DNA of 64,000 nucleotides from Cavenderia fasciculata (taxonomy: Eukaryota; Evosea; Eumycetozoa; Acytosteliales; Cavenderiaceae). Shown here one piece after another: positions 1 through 14,400 of the stretch. Under the pieces are notes generated by a model. That model saw only the letters and a list, made by a program, of their open reading frames with translations. It did no database searches and had not been told where the DNA came from. The translations under genes and the position numbers were made by a program. The stretch is taken from contig NW_004457729.1 of assembly GCF_000203815.1 (NCBI RefSeq), positions 372,674-436,673 on the forward strand. Direction: 5' to 3'. Within the stretch, counting starts at the first letter, position 1. Each line of letters starts with the position of its first letter.

Positions 1-275
1 TATATGTAATATCTATCTACTTATCGTTAAAATATGCATACAGTAGGATAGGTACCCTTAACCATCAAAAAGAGTAACCATGATACTACTTGTTCTGGTT
101 TTGATAAAGTGTACTCTTTGTATTGTTTTTTTGTTTGTGAATATAAACGATCAAATATTAAATCATCTTCTCTACTATTATTATTATTATTATTATCTCT
201 CTTTATTTGTTTATGTTGATCTTGTTTTGCTAAAATGACTATTATCTCTATAAATCCTTCACCTGGTTGCTCCAT
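1..275 (-). CDS. Importin-5-like HEAT protein, unit A (5' end only)
   Basis: Only exon 1 (42-275) and the start of intron 1 are in the window; the rest lies to the left. The exon starts with the family's N-terminal MEQP motif at 275, followed by a short helix, an Asn run and a Lys-rich linker. It ends with the conserved helix VVSWLLFLMVKGTYPT. Splicing leaves in phase 0 through a GTATGC donor, where most copies have GTATGT. The exon is 78 codons, as in unit D. It corresponds to the first HEAT repeat of importin-5. Whether the whole gene is intact cannot be judged. Confidence 0.75.
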
Positions 276-414
276 AATAATAGATAAACAAACTAAAATA
301 CTACTATACTATATGTTGATGATGATTATAATACTAAAGATAAATACTAAATAGTATTATAGCAATGAAAGATATAAAATGAAATGATACAAATCAAAGG
401 TAAAAAAAAATAAT

Positions 415-3400
415 TTAATTTATTATTTTATTTTTTAAATAGTATGAAAGTGACATTTTAATTGTTGATGGAATAGTATCCCAATTTGATTGTATTGATT
501 CTTTGATAAATGATATGGTTTGAAAGAGTAATTGTTGTTGGTTTTGATCGAGTAGTTTTTGGTCTCGACTTAACTGTAAGATAATCAAAAATAACTTTTC
601 CACGTGTTGGTAGATCTTACCAAAACACTCGTTGGGATAGAGATGGATAATGGTACAAAGGTTAGAGATGAAAATATCTTTTTTGTACCATAAAGGGAGA
701 TGACTAAACCATTTTTGAATGATGTAATCGACATTGGACAGTGTTGGTACATATCTGATGATTTTACCAATACTAGATATGGCATGTTGTTTGACGATTT
801 CTTTGTAAACTATTTCAGAGTATGGTTCAGATGCTATACTATCCAAAGCCTGTAATGCATCGATTACCCAAGGTGAGAATCTGTCCTTGCCAATTTGTGC
901 AGCCACTCCAAGTGCAATTGAAGAGAATTGTCTTTCCATGATATTATCAGAGGTCATACACTTGACAATGGTTGGTATCACCTTTGGAAAAGAGTTGATA
1001 GCATTTTCATTACCGCACTTGAAGTATTGCATCATAAAATAGTGCGTATTCTGCTTGACCGAGAATTCATCTTCAGTGCCATCCAATATCTGGCAAGCTC
1101 TATCCAAATGATCAGATGTGATGAGTGGAGCTGTGATGGCTCTATTGTGTTTGAGCATATGTCCCATTGTCATATATATACCTTCTATTCCTTGAGAGAT
1201 TGAACGTTGTGAATCTCCCGTGGAGAATAGTCCATCTCCAATGATATCTTCATCTCTGTCGTCAGAAAATACTTTTTCAATCACATTTAACCTGTCCAAG
1301 GTTGAATGGATTTGATCCAATGTCATTGAATCCTTACCCATTACTTTAATGACTTTGGCTCCCATAATTATAAATTCTCCTAAAATATTAAAGTGGAGGG
1401 GTTGAATTGAACAATAGGTGAGTGCCAATTCGAGTATCTTTCCAAACATTTCTAGTGTCTTTTCACTTTTTGCTCCAAAATGAAGCAAGTACAATTTTAA
1501 CACTGCTGGTAAATTGGAAAGAGAATTCTTTTTGATTTGGTTGTTGAATGGGTTCATAGACAATTGAAAATGCAATCTACCAATCTCTGAGAAAATCGTG
1601 CCAAAGGTTCATAAGCAGTTTTCTGTTTTCCATTAAACCATTCCAAAATATCTTTCAAGTTATTGAGTGTAAGTATTATACTCTTGACATCTTCTTCTTC
1701 CTCTTCTAGTATTGGTGTCTCTAGTATATTGATAATCATTCTAATAATCATTGGTAAATAGATTGCAAATGAGTTACCAACCAATTGCATAAATGAACCA
1801 GATTCTTTGAAAATATATTCTATCACAACCAAATCCAAAGACTTTTCATTCTTTTTGACAAACTGCATCAACATGTATAAATATCTTGTAAATGTCTTTT
1901 TGTCTATTACTTTGCCGCATAGTCCAAATGCCTTGATTACACGACACCGTAATAATCTAGATTCTTTTGTTCCATGATATTTTTCCAATAATGATAATAG
2001 AATTGGTAGGATATTTCCAAAATACTAAAATATATATATATATATTTATATAAAATATATATTAATATTTAATCAACACATTTTGTTAATGCATGATGGT
2101 TTACTTACAGGTTTTAGTCTAAATGTAAGAGAATTTATGATTGTAAATAATGATAATAGTGAATTTTCAACAACAGAAATTGTTGGTGATAAGAGTAGTG
2201 TTTCAAAAGAACTAGACAACGCTTTTAAAACATCGTCAATATTATAAGCAACCACATCTCGTTTTAATAACTGCATTATGGATTGAATAAATAAACAACA
2301 AGTATGTTGAATACGTTGATTTGGATAATCACTAATTAATTTAACAATCACTCGGCATACTTGACCTCTGAATTTAACCAACAATTCTTTAAATTGATGA
2401 AATTGACGAGAAATTTGAATTAAACAATCCAGTGATGCCCATACAACTTTAATATTGGAATCTTTTGTTGATTTTAATATTGTCCTAAATTTAAATATAA
2501 AAATAAATAAAATAGATATTAAATATTATTATACTATTGTACATACTTTAAAATAATAGGAAATTGATTTTCAATATTTTCTTGGAGGTATTTACAAAAT
2601 TTAGGTAAACATATCAATGCAGCGTATCTGTGTTTCCATGATTGAGAATTTGAAAATCGAATTAATTGATTACATACAAGTATTGATACAGTTTTTACTA
2701 CTGGTTGACCAAACGCACCGATAAATCGAGCAATACTTCTATCTATTGCTTGAATATCATCGTCTTGATAGTCTTTACGGCCAATAGGTCTCTTTTGGAG
2801 AAGTCCATATTCCCTTTCTTCGTGAAAGTTAAATTTGTAATTTAAATTACTACTCTCTGTCCATTCTTCTAGTGATAAATCTTGGACGTCTGACAACCAC
2901 TCATACAAATGACTGATGATTCTTTCAATGTGGGGGTTTGTAGGATTGCTGTTAGATCCGATCAAAACAGTCAAACAACCTAATATATTTTTTTTAATGG
3001 TTTTGTTTCTAAAACCATTTTCTCTATTTCTTTCCAAAACCTCTATCAAAGTATCATTGATCTGTGGAATGAGTTCATGCCTCAATCCTGAACGGCTATG
3101 TATAAAGATCTCTGTGATATTTCTAACACTATTATCTATAAATTCTCCACGATCTAACCCATCTATTTGTACAAGCATTGATAACAACATGGGTATGATT
3201 GATCTATACTGCTTCTCTGACAATTCACTAAGAAAAGTATCAGAGATGATCGACTCCTCCAACATTTCTTGTTTCTTCATTTTAAAGTCATATCTTGATA
3301 ATAATGTTTGTAATGCTATTGTATTATCTCGTAATGGTGTTGATAATTCTTCTTTTCCATTTACTTTATACTCTAAAGTTGTTTCTAATTCATCCCACAG

Positions 3401-3980
3401 ACCTATATAAACATAATCTTGTTAGTTATATATGTTGTAAAAGATGATCTAATCGATCACAACATACATCTAGGTACTAAATAATTTGCAAAATATTCAA
3501 TGATACTAAATAAATGTTGTCTAAAGGTATCAGTAAGAGTTGTTTTGAGTAACTCTATTGCCTCAACCTTGACTGTATTCACTATCACTTTTGGCAGGTC
3601 ACCAATAAACTTTATTCCTTCTTTCACTAATAATCTATCAAGTAACTGTACTGCTTTCTCTTTAATCTTAATATAAATAGTATGATAGTATCAATCAATC
3701 AATCAAACGTGTTAGTAACCTCTTCTTTGATACCCTATCTTGACTAATATTATACTATACATACAGTTGGATAAGGAACTTTTACAATTAAATAGATTAA
3801 CTTTGATACTAGTTTAGAAGGATTAGATAGAGAATAGTTTTTGTATTGTTGTTTTGATTGTGATTTTAAAATATTATTATTGTTATCTTTCTTCTCTTTC
3901 TCTTGTTGCTGATCATCTTCTTTTGCCAGAGAGACAACCAATTCGATGAAATCTTCTAAATCATCGGGTTGCTCCATCAT
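415..3980 (-). pseudogene. Importin-5-like HEAT protein, unit B, one frameshift
   Basis: Five exons can be placed: 3765-3980, 3468-3666, 2547-3402, 2109-2484 and 415-2024, with introns in phases 0, 1, 2 and 0. Splicing would give about 1,085 residues. Exon 1 opens with MMEQP. Exon 3 carries the HEAT motif SQSWKHRYAALICLPKFC, and exon 5 has KESRLLRCRVIKAFGLCG and the late motif SSIGKIIRYVP. The one defect seen is a frame change in exon 5 at about 1560-1580, after QRLVD. The frame stays open for about 380 more codons to the normal C-terminus. The loss is therefore recent, or it is a base-calling error. If intact, it would be a soluble karyopherin carrying cargo through nuclear pores under Ran control (family knowledge). 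Confidence 0.8.
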
Positions 3981-4144
3981 TCTACTTAATCATATACTCT
4001 TTCTTTCTTTCTTTTATATTACAACTACAACGTATACAGAAATGAAAGTGTACAAATCATCAGATCTGAGTTGTGAAAACACAAAAAAAAGTAAATTAAA
4101 AATAAATTTATATAAACTTTCTTCTTTTGTCTTCTGTTTTTATT

Positions 4145-7100
4145 TTATCTTTTTAAAAAGTGAGATAAACTCTTTTTTGTTGTTGATGGGATAGTATCCC
4201 AATTGGAGAGGGTTGACTCTTTGATAAATGATTTGGGTTGAGTGAATCTTCTTTTTTATAATCTGCAATGATACAAAATAGATCAACAACATTTTTATAG
4301 CCTTATACACGATCTTCATCATACCAAGTTGGAAGATGTTTGATCCAAGTTGAAATGATTTCACAGATATTATCATTGACACCAAATGGAACATATCTGA
4401 TAACTTTACCCATATTCGAGATTGCTCGGATTTGGGCAGCAATCTTTTCATGATTATTTGGTTCAGGCATATGGCTTGAAAAGCCTGTAACACTTCTTTG
4501 ACCCAAGGTGAGAATCTGACCTTTCCAAGTTTGGCAGCTGCTCCAATTTTGGTGGAATGAGTTGTGGAAATCTATTGATTGCTTCTTCTCCACCAAAATC
4601 AAAGAACTGTTCAATAAAGTATAAAATATCCATTTTAAAGTAATCTCCATCTTGAATGACATCTAATTTCTGACAAGCCTTGTCCAAGAGATCAGAGGAT
4701 GTGATAAGTGGTGCTGTGATGGTGCAGTTTAATTTTAACATCTTTCCGATAAACTTGTAGATACCTCCAACTCCTTCATCGATTGAATATAGTATGTCTT
4801 TTGGATTTTCATCGTTGATTACATCTTGATTACCTTCTCTGACCTGTTGTGCATTGTCCATCAAAGTTTTTTCAAATACTTTCAAACCATTTAGCACTGA
4901 TCGTACTTGATCAATCGTCATTGAGTCATTTCCCATCACTTTAATGATATTTGTTCCAACACGGATACGATTCTCCAAAGCATAACAGTCATCCAGATGA
5001 TTTGGCAAGAGTGCCAAATGGAGTGCCTTGTCAAACAAGTCGAGTGTCTTGTCACTGCGTTCACCATATTGCAGCTTGAAAAGTTTGAGACTTTTCGGTA
5101 AACACTCAATTGAATGATATCATATATCGTTGTGGTCTGAAAGTTTTGCAAAGTTGATCAGTGGAACGAAAAATCTATGAACAAACGGAGCCATTGAACC
5201 ATACATGTTTTTGAACATCAACCCATCCAAACTCTTGATCGTTGATAATATTCTATTGTTGTACTCGATTGATGATTGAGAGTTTTGGTTGTTGGTCACT
5301 GGAGTCTCGAGTATTTGAACAATCATCTTGACCAGCATTGGTAAATACACTGCAAATGACTTGCCCAGTACTTGAATAAATCCTCTGGATACCCTAGCCA
5401 CATCTACAATCAGATCCAATGAATTTTCATTCTTTTTAACAAACAACATAAACTTGTTTACATATTTGGTAAATACCAGCTTGCCAACAACTTGACCAGA
5501 AAGTTCAAATGCATTGATTGATCGACAAAATAATAATCTTGAATCCTTTGTTGAATGATGTTTTTTCACCAATGATATTAGAATTGGAATAATATTTCCA
5601 AAATACTAAAATATAATTCAAATTAATATAAAATTTAAAAACTGTACAGTTATCAAGTGAAATACATACAGGTCTTAATATTTTGGTTATTGTATGTGTT
5701 TCTACAAATGATATGAATGATAGTAATGTATTTTCCAAGACTGTTAGTATTGGGGATTGAAGGAGTTGTTCAAACGAATTACACAATCTCTTCAAAACAG
5801 TATCAATTGCAGTTTCATCTACACTGCTACTCTTATCTTTTGGATATGGCATATTGGATTGGATAAATCGACAACAAGTTCTTTGAACTCGTTCATTTGG
5901 ATCAAGGGCGCTGATTGATCTTGCAATTGTTGAAAATACTTTTTCTCTAGATTGAGAAACTAAATCCTCCAAGTCTTTAAATTTTCTTTAGTTTATCCAA
6001 ACAATAGAGTGATGCCCAAACAACTCGAATATTTTCATCTTCAACTACATTTAAAATCAAACTAGAAATAAAAAAACAAAGTTGAGTATATTTTAATCTC
6101 AAGAGAGATATATATATCTACTAATTATTAACATACTGTAAAATGATTGAAATTTTTTTTGTAGTACTTTTTTTGAGATGCTCACAAAACTTAGGAAAGC
6201 AAATCAATGCTCCATATTTTTGTTTCCAGTTGGTTTGTTGAGAGTTGATAAGGATTCTAAATTGATTGAATATGGGTACTTCTACTCGATTTTGACCAAA
6301 TACTGTTACAAATCGCTCAGAAACTGAATCAAATGTTTCAATGACATCAGGTTGGTAGTCTTGAGTACTTAATCTGTGATGAATACCAATATCACTTTCT
6401 TCAAAGTAAGAGTGTTGTTGAATTTCTAGGCTACTATTAGTCCACTCTTCCAATGTCATTTCTTTAAAGTGTGTCAACCAACCGTACAAATGAATGACCA
6501 TACTCTCAATGTAGGTATCAGTAAACTTGGTTGGATATCTCTGGGCCAAATCCAACAAGTATCCAAATATAATACCATTTGTGGTTGTTTGAGTGAACCC
6601 CTTTTCACGGTTTCTATCCAACACCTGGATAAAAGTTTCAATGATTTGAGGAGTGAATGATTGCATCCATTCTTTGACAAGGATACTATTGAGGTTGGTA
6701 ACAACCTTTTCAGTAAATTCACCACGTTTGAACCCATCGATTTGAGAGATCATTGATAACAACATTGGCATTTATGATTTCTGTTGTTCATCGGTCAATG
6801 AATCAACAAAATCATTAGAGTTGATCAAATCTTCCAACATTTCTTGTTTATCCAATTCAAAGTCAAACTGTGACAACAGGACTAGCAATCTTTTGACATT
6901 GGCTTTTAATGGTGACTCTTCTTCTTCTTCTCCTCTTTCTAAAATCAACTCTAATGATCCTTTCAATTCATTCCAACATCCTATTAATAAAAAAGAGTTA
7001 ATTTTAGATACAAAAGATTCAAGAAAAGTATATATTTAAATAATCATAACAAACATACCAATTGGGATTAAATAATTCGAAAGTGACTCCAAGATACCAA

Positions 7101-7544
7101 ATAAATGACATTTAAAGGAATCAGTAAGAGTTGTATTGAGTAACTCTATTGTCTCAACCTTTAGAATATCTAATAAAGGTTGTGACAATGATCTGATAAG
7201 GTCATCTTTAATCAATAGTATATCAAGTAACTGTACTTCTTTATCTTTAATCTTTTATAATATTAGAATAAATAAGTATAAGAGTCTTGAAACTTTTTTG
7301 AAATCACTCTTTACTAACAATAATACATTATACATACAGTTGGGTAGGTACCCTTTACCATTAAATATAGTAACCATGATACTACTTTACTTCTATCTAA
7401 AGAATACTCTTTGAAGAGTTGTTGTTTTGTTGATTTGTAGTTCACATTATTATCATCTACTTTGTTGTTTTTCTTTTGTTTCTGTTGATCTTCTCTTGCT
7501 AACATGACAACAACCTCTATAAAATCATCACTTGGTTGCTCCAT
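4145..7544 (-). pseudogene. Importin-5-like HEAT protein, unit C, decayed
   Basis: All five exons are recognisable at 7338-7544, 7059-7251, 6137-6980, 5670-6061 and 4145-5605, with splice sites kept. Several lesions are visible. Exon 3 has an in-frame TAA at 6772-6774, where relatives have Phe in a YRSFMPMLLS-like motif. Exon 4 changes frame near 5975-5995. Exon 5 changes frame near 5125. In exon 5 about 60 bp are also missing around 4500-4560, joining the IIPP motif directly to the GAAAKLG helix out of frame. The C-terminus ends in TIPSTTKKSLSHFLKR in the ancestral frame. No full-length protein is possible. A truncated N-terminal product of exons 1, 2 and part of 3 cannot be excluded. Confidence 0.8.
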
Positions 7545-7646
7545 TCTATTATTATTACTACAAAAGATAATACACAGATAATAAATATTCAAACTTTGAA
7601 AAAATTATAAAACTTACCAAAGAGCTAACCCTTTGTGAGACTTTTA

Positions 7647-9432
7647 TTATTGGACAGCAGCTTCTGCTAAATATTTTGAAAGTTCTTTTTTTGTTTTTGG
7701 TGGGATATTATCCCAATTAGATTCAATCGTTTCTTTGATAAACGAGGAGATTTCAATGAGTGATTCTATCACTTTTGGTTGTATACGGAAGAATTTTCTT
7801 ATAGATCTTAATTCTTGATTTTCATCATCATCTTCTTGATCATCTTCTACTTCCTTGTAGAAATTGATGACATTATAAAGTTTCATAACATGTTGGTATG
7901 CATTACCAAAACATTCGTTGGGGTAGAGACGGATAATGGCACAGAGATTTTCATAGATAATGTTACTCTCTTGAACATCATCGATGGGCAAATGGCCCAA
8001 CCATTCTGGAATGATGATACTAGCATGACTGGCGATTTGTGGAACATATCTGATGATTTTACCGATACTAGAGATGGCAAACTCTCTAGCATCATTAAAA
8101 TCGATAGAGTATTCGTCGGGCCCAGATATCATTACATTTAATGCATGTAACACATCATTGAGCCAAGGTGCAAATCTATCCTTTCCAAGTTGTGCTGCTG
8201 CTCCAAGTGTAATAGCTGCCTTGAGTCGTACATCGGCCTTTTTAGTTGTTAGACACTGGACAATAGGTGGAATGATTTGTGGAAAAGAGTTGATGGCAGA
8301 TTCACCACCATATTCGCAGTACTGCTCCATCAAGTCTAGTATACCTCTCTTGATGATGAATGTATTTTCTTCGTCTTCGTCATCATCGTCGTCGTCGGCA
8401 TCGTCTTCGTCGTCGTCGTCTTTTTCTTTAACAGGGACAGTGTAACGCAACTTTTCACAAGCCTTGTCCAAGAGGTCAGATGTGATGAGGGGTGTTACAA
8501 TGTCACTATTGTGTTTGATCAAGACACCAACCATCTCATAGATTCTCGACTCTACGTTGGCCAATGTGTCAAGCATACTGGAAGGATGTCCTTCTCCAAT
8601 AACATCTTGATTTTCATTTCTAATTTGGTCTGTCAAGAATTCTAGTTTTTTGTCAACCTTGTAAAATAAATCCATCACTGTCTTTGCATGATCCAATGTC
8701 ATTGCTCCACTTCCCATCTCATCTATGAGGTCGTCTGCCATATTGATTCGATTCCTCAACTCTTCAACGTTGGTATCAGACGGAAGAGTACTCGGAAATA
8801 CGACTGAATTGATTACCATGCCAAACATCTCTAGTTTCTTGTCTTTTCGATCACCAAAATGAATATAGGCAAGTTTTACGCAGATAGGTAAATTGGTAAG
8901 AGAATACTCTTGAATACCAGTGCCTATACCAGTGTTGCTGAACGTTGCCAATTTACACAACGGTCGGACCAAGTGATGAGCGCATGGAATCAAAGGGTTA
9001 TCAACTTTATCATATGATAACTCTAAAATCCTATTTAAACCTTTGAGTGCTGATAGTACTCTCATTGCGTATTGAAATGATACATCATCTTCTAGTTGAA
9101 TTGATAATGGTGTATCTAGTATGTTGGTAATCATCCTAATGATCATTGGTAAATAAATTGAAAACGATTTGCCAATCACATTAATAAAATCACCAGATGC
9201 TCTAAATACATCGGAAATGAGATCAAATGACCATGCATTCTTTTTGACAAACATCATAAATTTGTATATATCTTTTGTAAATGTCATCTTGCCCATCTCT
9301 CTTCCACATAATGAAATTGTCTTGATTACACGACTACATAATACTCTTGATTCTATTGTTGCATGATGTTTCTCCAATAATGTAAATAGAATTGATATAA
9401 ATCTTGGATAATACTTTTAAATAAAAAGGATG

Positions 9433-9484
<52 letters not shown>

Positions 9485-11355
9485 TAATAATTACATACAG
9501 GTCTAAATCTATCTTTAACAGTATCAATAACAGACATTAATGGAATTAATGCATTCTCTGCAAGAAATAATGTTGGAGATTGAAGGAGTATTTCAAATGA
9601 ATTACATAATTCATCTAAAACATTATCAACGATCTTATTCTTTTGTTTTTTCAATGAAGCCATCAATGTTTGAATTAATATACAACAACTACTTTGAACT
9701 CGTTCATTTGGATCTCTAATTGATTTGGCAATGACTTGAAATAGATCGCGTGATTCAACCATCTCTTCTTTATATTCAACCGATAATTTAATTAAACAAT
9801 AAATTGATGCCCATCTAACTCTAATATTTTCATCATTAAAACAGTTAGACATTGACCTACAGGATAGAATAAAGAGAATAAAAATATTAGTATTTTTTAA
9901 TACTTTATAGATTCTTCTTTTTCTTTTAAACATACTCTAAAATAGATGGAAATTGTTTCATAATATTAGAATCACAGAATTTAGATAAACTCATCAAAGA
10001 TGCATATCTTTCTTTCCAATGTTGTGATTTTAATAATAGGTTGAAACGATTAAACATTGATACTTGGAGAGGACGTCCAAGAAGATATACAAATTGATCA
10101 AAAGTTGTCACAGCTTCGACTAATTGATCATCTTGGTTGTAGTTTTGATCGTGGGTGTTTGGATACTCTGGGATAATACCATTATTGCGCTCTTCAAAAT
10201 AATTCAAGTTGAATAGTTTGCTACCGCTTGTTGAATTGCCACTTGTCCACTCTTCCATTGGCATTTCCTTTACCTCTGACAACCACTTGTACAAATGAGA
10301 GATGATACTTTCAAGGTGAAAGGGAGTAAACTCTTTGGGATTTGTCTCTGCCATAACCAACAATAACCTAAACATATTGTAAGTGTATGTTGTGGATCGC
10401 TCTTCACGATTTCCATTCAAAACTTGGAACAATGTGTCAATGATCTGTTGAGCGATTGTATCCATCCATTTTGGATTATCGTCACTAAAGCCAAATATAT
10501 TGTTAAGGTTGTCTGGAATGAATTCGCTATGAGTACCATTCCCAAATTGCCCGAGTATTCTAGGCTTTAATAACATTGCTAGTAATCCTCTTGCATTATA
10601 TACTATTTGTGGTTCAACAAGCTCTTCTTTTTCATCTTCTTCATCTTCTTCATCTTCTTCTTTTTTTGCAGGCACATCTTCATCATCTTCATCTTCATCT
10701 TCTGCACGTGCTCCCTCCTCTTCACCCTCTTCTTCTTCTCCATCTACGATTCTCTGCATTTTTGGTTCCAATTCATCCCAACCACCTAAATCAATCATCA
10801 AAAAGGTTAGTTTTGTTAGCCATAGACTAATAGATTATTGAACAGCATACATACCTCTAGGTATTAAATAAACTGCAAATGATTCAATGATACCAAATAA
10901 ATGTTGTCGATAACTATCTGTAAGAGTTCTCTTTAGCAACTTGATTGTTTCAACCTTGACAGCATTCACTATCTCTTTTGATAATGACTCTATTAACTCT
11001 TCACCTTTTTTAACTAGAAATCTATCAAGTAACTGTATTGCTTTCTCTTTAATCTTTTAATAGATGAGTGAGTGAGTCATGTGATCTCTCATTATCATCT
11101 CTGTTTATGAATAATACATACAGTTGGGTAAGTACCCTTTACGATTAAATAGAGTAACCATGATACTACTTGTTCAGGCTTTGATATAGTATGCTCTATG
11201 AATTGTTGTTTTGATGCTGATTTATATTTGTTATTGTTGTTGTTGTTATAATCTATCTTCTTCTTTTGTTTCTGTTTAAGTTGATCTTCTTCTTCTTCTT
11301 CCTTTGCTAAAGTAACTACAATCTCTATAAAATTATCGTCTGGTTGCTCCATCAT
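7647..11355 (-). CDS. Importin-5-like nuclear transport receptor, unit D (intact)
   Basis: Exons are 11122-11355, about 10855-11053, 9936-10785, 9499-9856 and 7647-9413. All are open and in phase, giving about 1,135 residues. The order of motifs follows importin-5. The N-terminal HEAT helices come first (residues 1-145). An acidic-loop-bearing arm follows (to about 427) and ends in SQHWKERYASLMSLSKFC. Next comes DENIRVRWASIYCL with NERVQSSCC (428-547). Exon 5 has ESRVLCSRVIKTISLCG, KSFSIYLPMIIRMI, an Asp/Glu loop near residue 875, and then AAAQLGKDRFAPW and SSIGKIIRYVP. A second acidic stretch near residue 160 (about 10620-10745) is longer than in most neighbours. Unit E is its closest relative. 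Expected role: cytoplasm-to-nucleus cargo carrier released by RanGTP. Its cargo is unknown. Confidence 0.82.
9434..9482. repeat. (ATT)n microsatellite in intron 4 of unit D
   Basis: About 16 copies of the trinucleotide TTA/ATT fill most of intron 4 of unit D. It lies wholly inside the intron, so length changes would not alter the protein. Nothing suggests a regulatory role. Confidence 0.9.
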
Positions 11356-11471
11356 AGATACAACTATATATTTATAAATAGAAAGAAAGAAAAGGAGATA
11401 TTTTTCTGCTAATTCACACAAGGAAAAAAATTTTAAAATTGAATTTAAACCATAATTTAATAATTTATTTA

Positions 11472-14400
11472 TTATCTTGATTTTAATGAATCTCTCATAA
11501 ATTGTATGGTTTCAAAGAGTGATTGTTTCACTTTTGGTTGTATAGAGTCAAATTCATCTGAATCATCATCTTCATCACTATCTATGTCTTGATCGCTATC
11601 TTTGTCTTTGTCACTATCATTGTCTTGGTCACTATCTTCATCTTGATCACTGTCTTTGTCTTCACCAATGTCTTCATCTAAGTCTTGACTACTATCTTTG
11701 TCATGAACAATATCTTCATCTTGATCTTCTTCTTGGGAACTATCTTCATCATCACTTTCATAAAATTGATGATCTTCATTTTCTTTAAAATTCTCGTAGT
11801 ATCTGACGATTTTAAAAAGTCGATTAACATGTTGGTGTTGTTGACCAAAACAATCTTTGGTGTAGAGACGGATAATGGCACAAAGATTATCAGCGATAAT
11901 GTTAATGTCCATCGATGATGTTTGCGAGGGCAGAAGTTCCAACCATTTTGGAATGATGATACTAGCGTGACTGGCTATTTGTGGAACATATCTGATGATT
12001 TTACCGATACTAGAGATAGCAGAATGTTTGGCACTTGTAGACTCAGCACAGTATATTGGCGCAGAGACCAATTCGTTGAAGGCATGTAACACCTGCATGA
12101 CCCATGGTGAGAACCTATCCTTTCCAAATTGTGCTGCAACTCCAAGTGCAACTGAAGCCTTTTTTTGCACACCCTTCTTATTACAAGGTTTTTCCAAACA
12201 CTCGATAATAGGTGGAATGATCTGTAGAAAAGATTTAATGGCTGATTCACCACCAAATTCACAGTACTGTGCCATGAATTCTAGTATACCTTTCTTGATG
12301 ATAAATATATCATTGCTTTCATTGCCATCATTGTCATCGTAGTCATCGTCGTCATCCTCTTTAACAGGGACCATTCGTAACTTGTCACAAGCCTTGTCCA
12401 AGAGGTCAGATGTAATGAGGGGTGCTACAATATCACTATTGTGTTTGATCAAAACACCAACCATCTCATAGATTCTCGACTCTACTGCGGCTAATTTGTC
12501 AAGCATAAAGAAAGGATTTATGTCTCCAACAACATCTAGGTTTCCATTTCTGGTGTGATCTGCCAATACTTCTAGTTTTTTGTCGACCTTGTAAAATAAA
12601 TCCATGACTGTCTTTGCATGATCCAATGTCATTGCTCCGCCTCCCATCTCATCTATGAGTTCTTGTGCCATGTCGATACGACTCTGCAACACTTCAACGC
12701 TGGTGTTGGATGGGAGAGTACTTGGAAAGACGACCGAATTGATTACCATGCCAAACATCTCTAGTTTCTTGTCGTTTCGATCACCCAAATGAAGATAGGC
12801 AAGTTTCACGCAGATGGGTAAATTGGTAAGAGAATACCTTTGAATACAAGTGTCAATATCAGTGTTGTCTCTGACCATTGCCAATTTACACAACGGTCGG
12901 ACCAATTGATAAGCGTATGGAATCAAAGGGTTATTAACCGTTGCACCATTATATGATACCTCGACAATCCTATTCAAACCTTTGAGTGCTGATAATACTC
13001 TCTTTACGTCAGTTGCAGACATTTCCTCTTCAGGTACCCGAAGTTGATTGGTAAATGGTGTTGTCTCTAGTAGGTTGATAATCATCCTAATGATCATTGG
13101 TAAATAAATTGAAAATGATTTGCCAATCACCTCAATAAAATCACCAGATGTTCTAAATACATCGACCACCAAATCAACCGACCATGTATTCTTTTTGAAA
13201 AACACCATAAACTTGTTTAAATCTCTTGTAAATGTCATCTTCTTGTCTACCACTTTTCCACATAATGCAAGTGTCTTGATTACACGACTACATAATACTC
13301 GAGACTCTATTGTTGTATGATGCTTCTCCAATAATTTAAATAGAATTGATATAAATCTTGGATAATACTTTTTTAAAATAAAATTATATATCCATTAGTA
13401 ATTATTATTATTATCTATTAATATTACTACATACAGGTCTAAATCTATCTTTAACAGTATCTATAACAGACATTAATGGAATTAATACATTCTCTGCAAG
13501 AAATAATGTTGGAGATTGAAGGAGTATTTCAAATGAATTACATAATCCATCTAAAACATTATCAACAATCATATTCTTTTTCAAAGATGTCATTAATGAT
13601 TGAATTAATATACAACAGATACTCTGAACTCGTTCATTTGGATCACGAATTGATTTGGCGATGACTTGAAATAGCTGGTTGCGAGACTTTAACATCTTTT
13701 CTTGAAATTCATCTTGAATGTTTAATGTAATTAAACAATAGAGTGATGCCCATCTCATTCTAATATTTTCATCTTCAAGACAGTTTGATATTGACCTAAA
13801 TAAATAGAAAATAATAGATATTAATAATGTGTTTTTTAGGAGAATCTTTTAATACATACTCTAAAATAGATGGAAATTGTTTCATAATATAAGAATCACA
13901 AAATCTAGATAAACTCATCAATGCTGCATATTGTTGGTTCCATTGTTGTGATTTTAAAAATAGGTTGAAATGATTAAAAATCGGTGCTTTGAGAGGATAT
14001 CCAATAAGATACGCCAATTGATCAAATGTTTTCACTGCTTCTTCCAGTTGATCTTCTTGGGTGTATTTTTTATCGTCAGTGTTGTTGTACTCTGGAACAA
14101 TATCATCATAATCATCGAGCGCTGATTGTTTATCAGTAAAATAATTCAAGTTGAATAGCTTGCTGCCACTTTTTGAACCGTTACTTGTCCACTCTTCCAT
14201 TGGCATTTCCTTTACCTCTGACAACCACTCGTACAAATGAATGGCTATACTTTCAAGATGAGTGGAAGTAAACCCTTCATCATTCACCGACTCGGCCATA
14301 ATCAACAAATACCTAAACATATTGTTTCTAGTGTTTGTTTTGTCTGTTGTTAAAAGGGATCCCCTTTCACGATTTCTATTCAACACGTCGACCAACGTAT

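Noticed and set aside
415-1575. Exon 5 fragments as separate small genes
   Set aside because: The lower part of exon 5 in units B, C, I and Q has its own internal Met and open frame, but it continues the family alignment across the frame change and lacks its own promoter space.
10576-10830. Plus-strand Leu/His- and Phe-rich frames
   Set aside because: Shadow of the acidic stretch in exon 3 of unit D, with no start context or family support.
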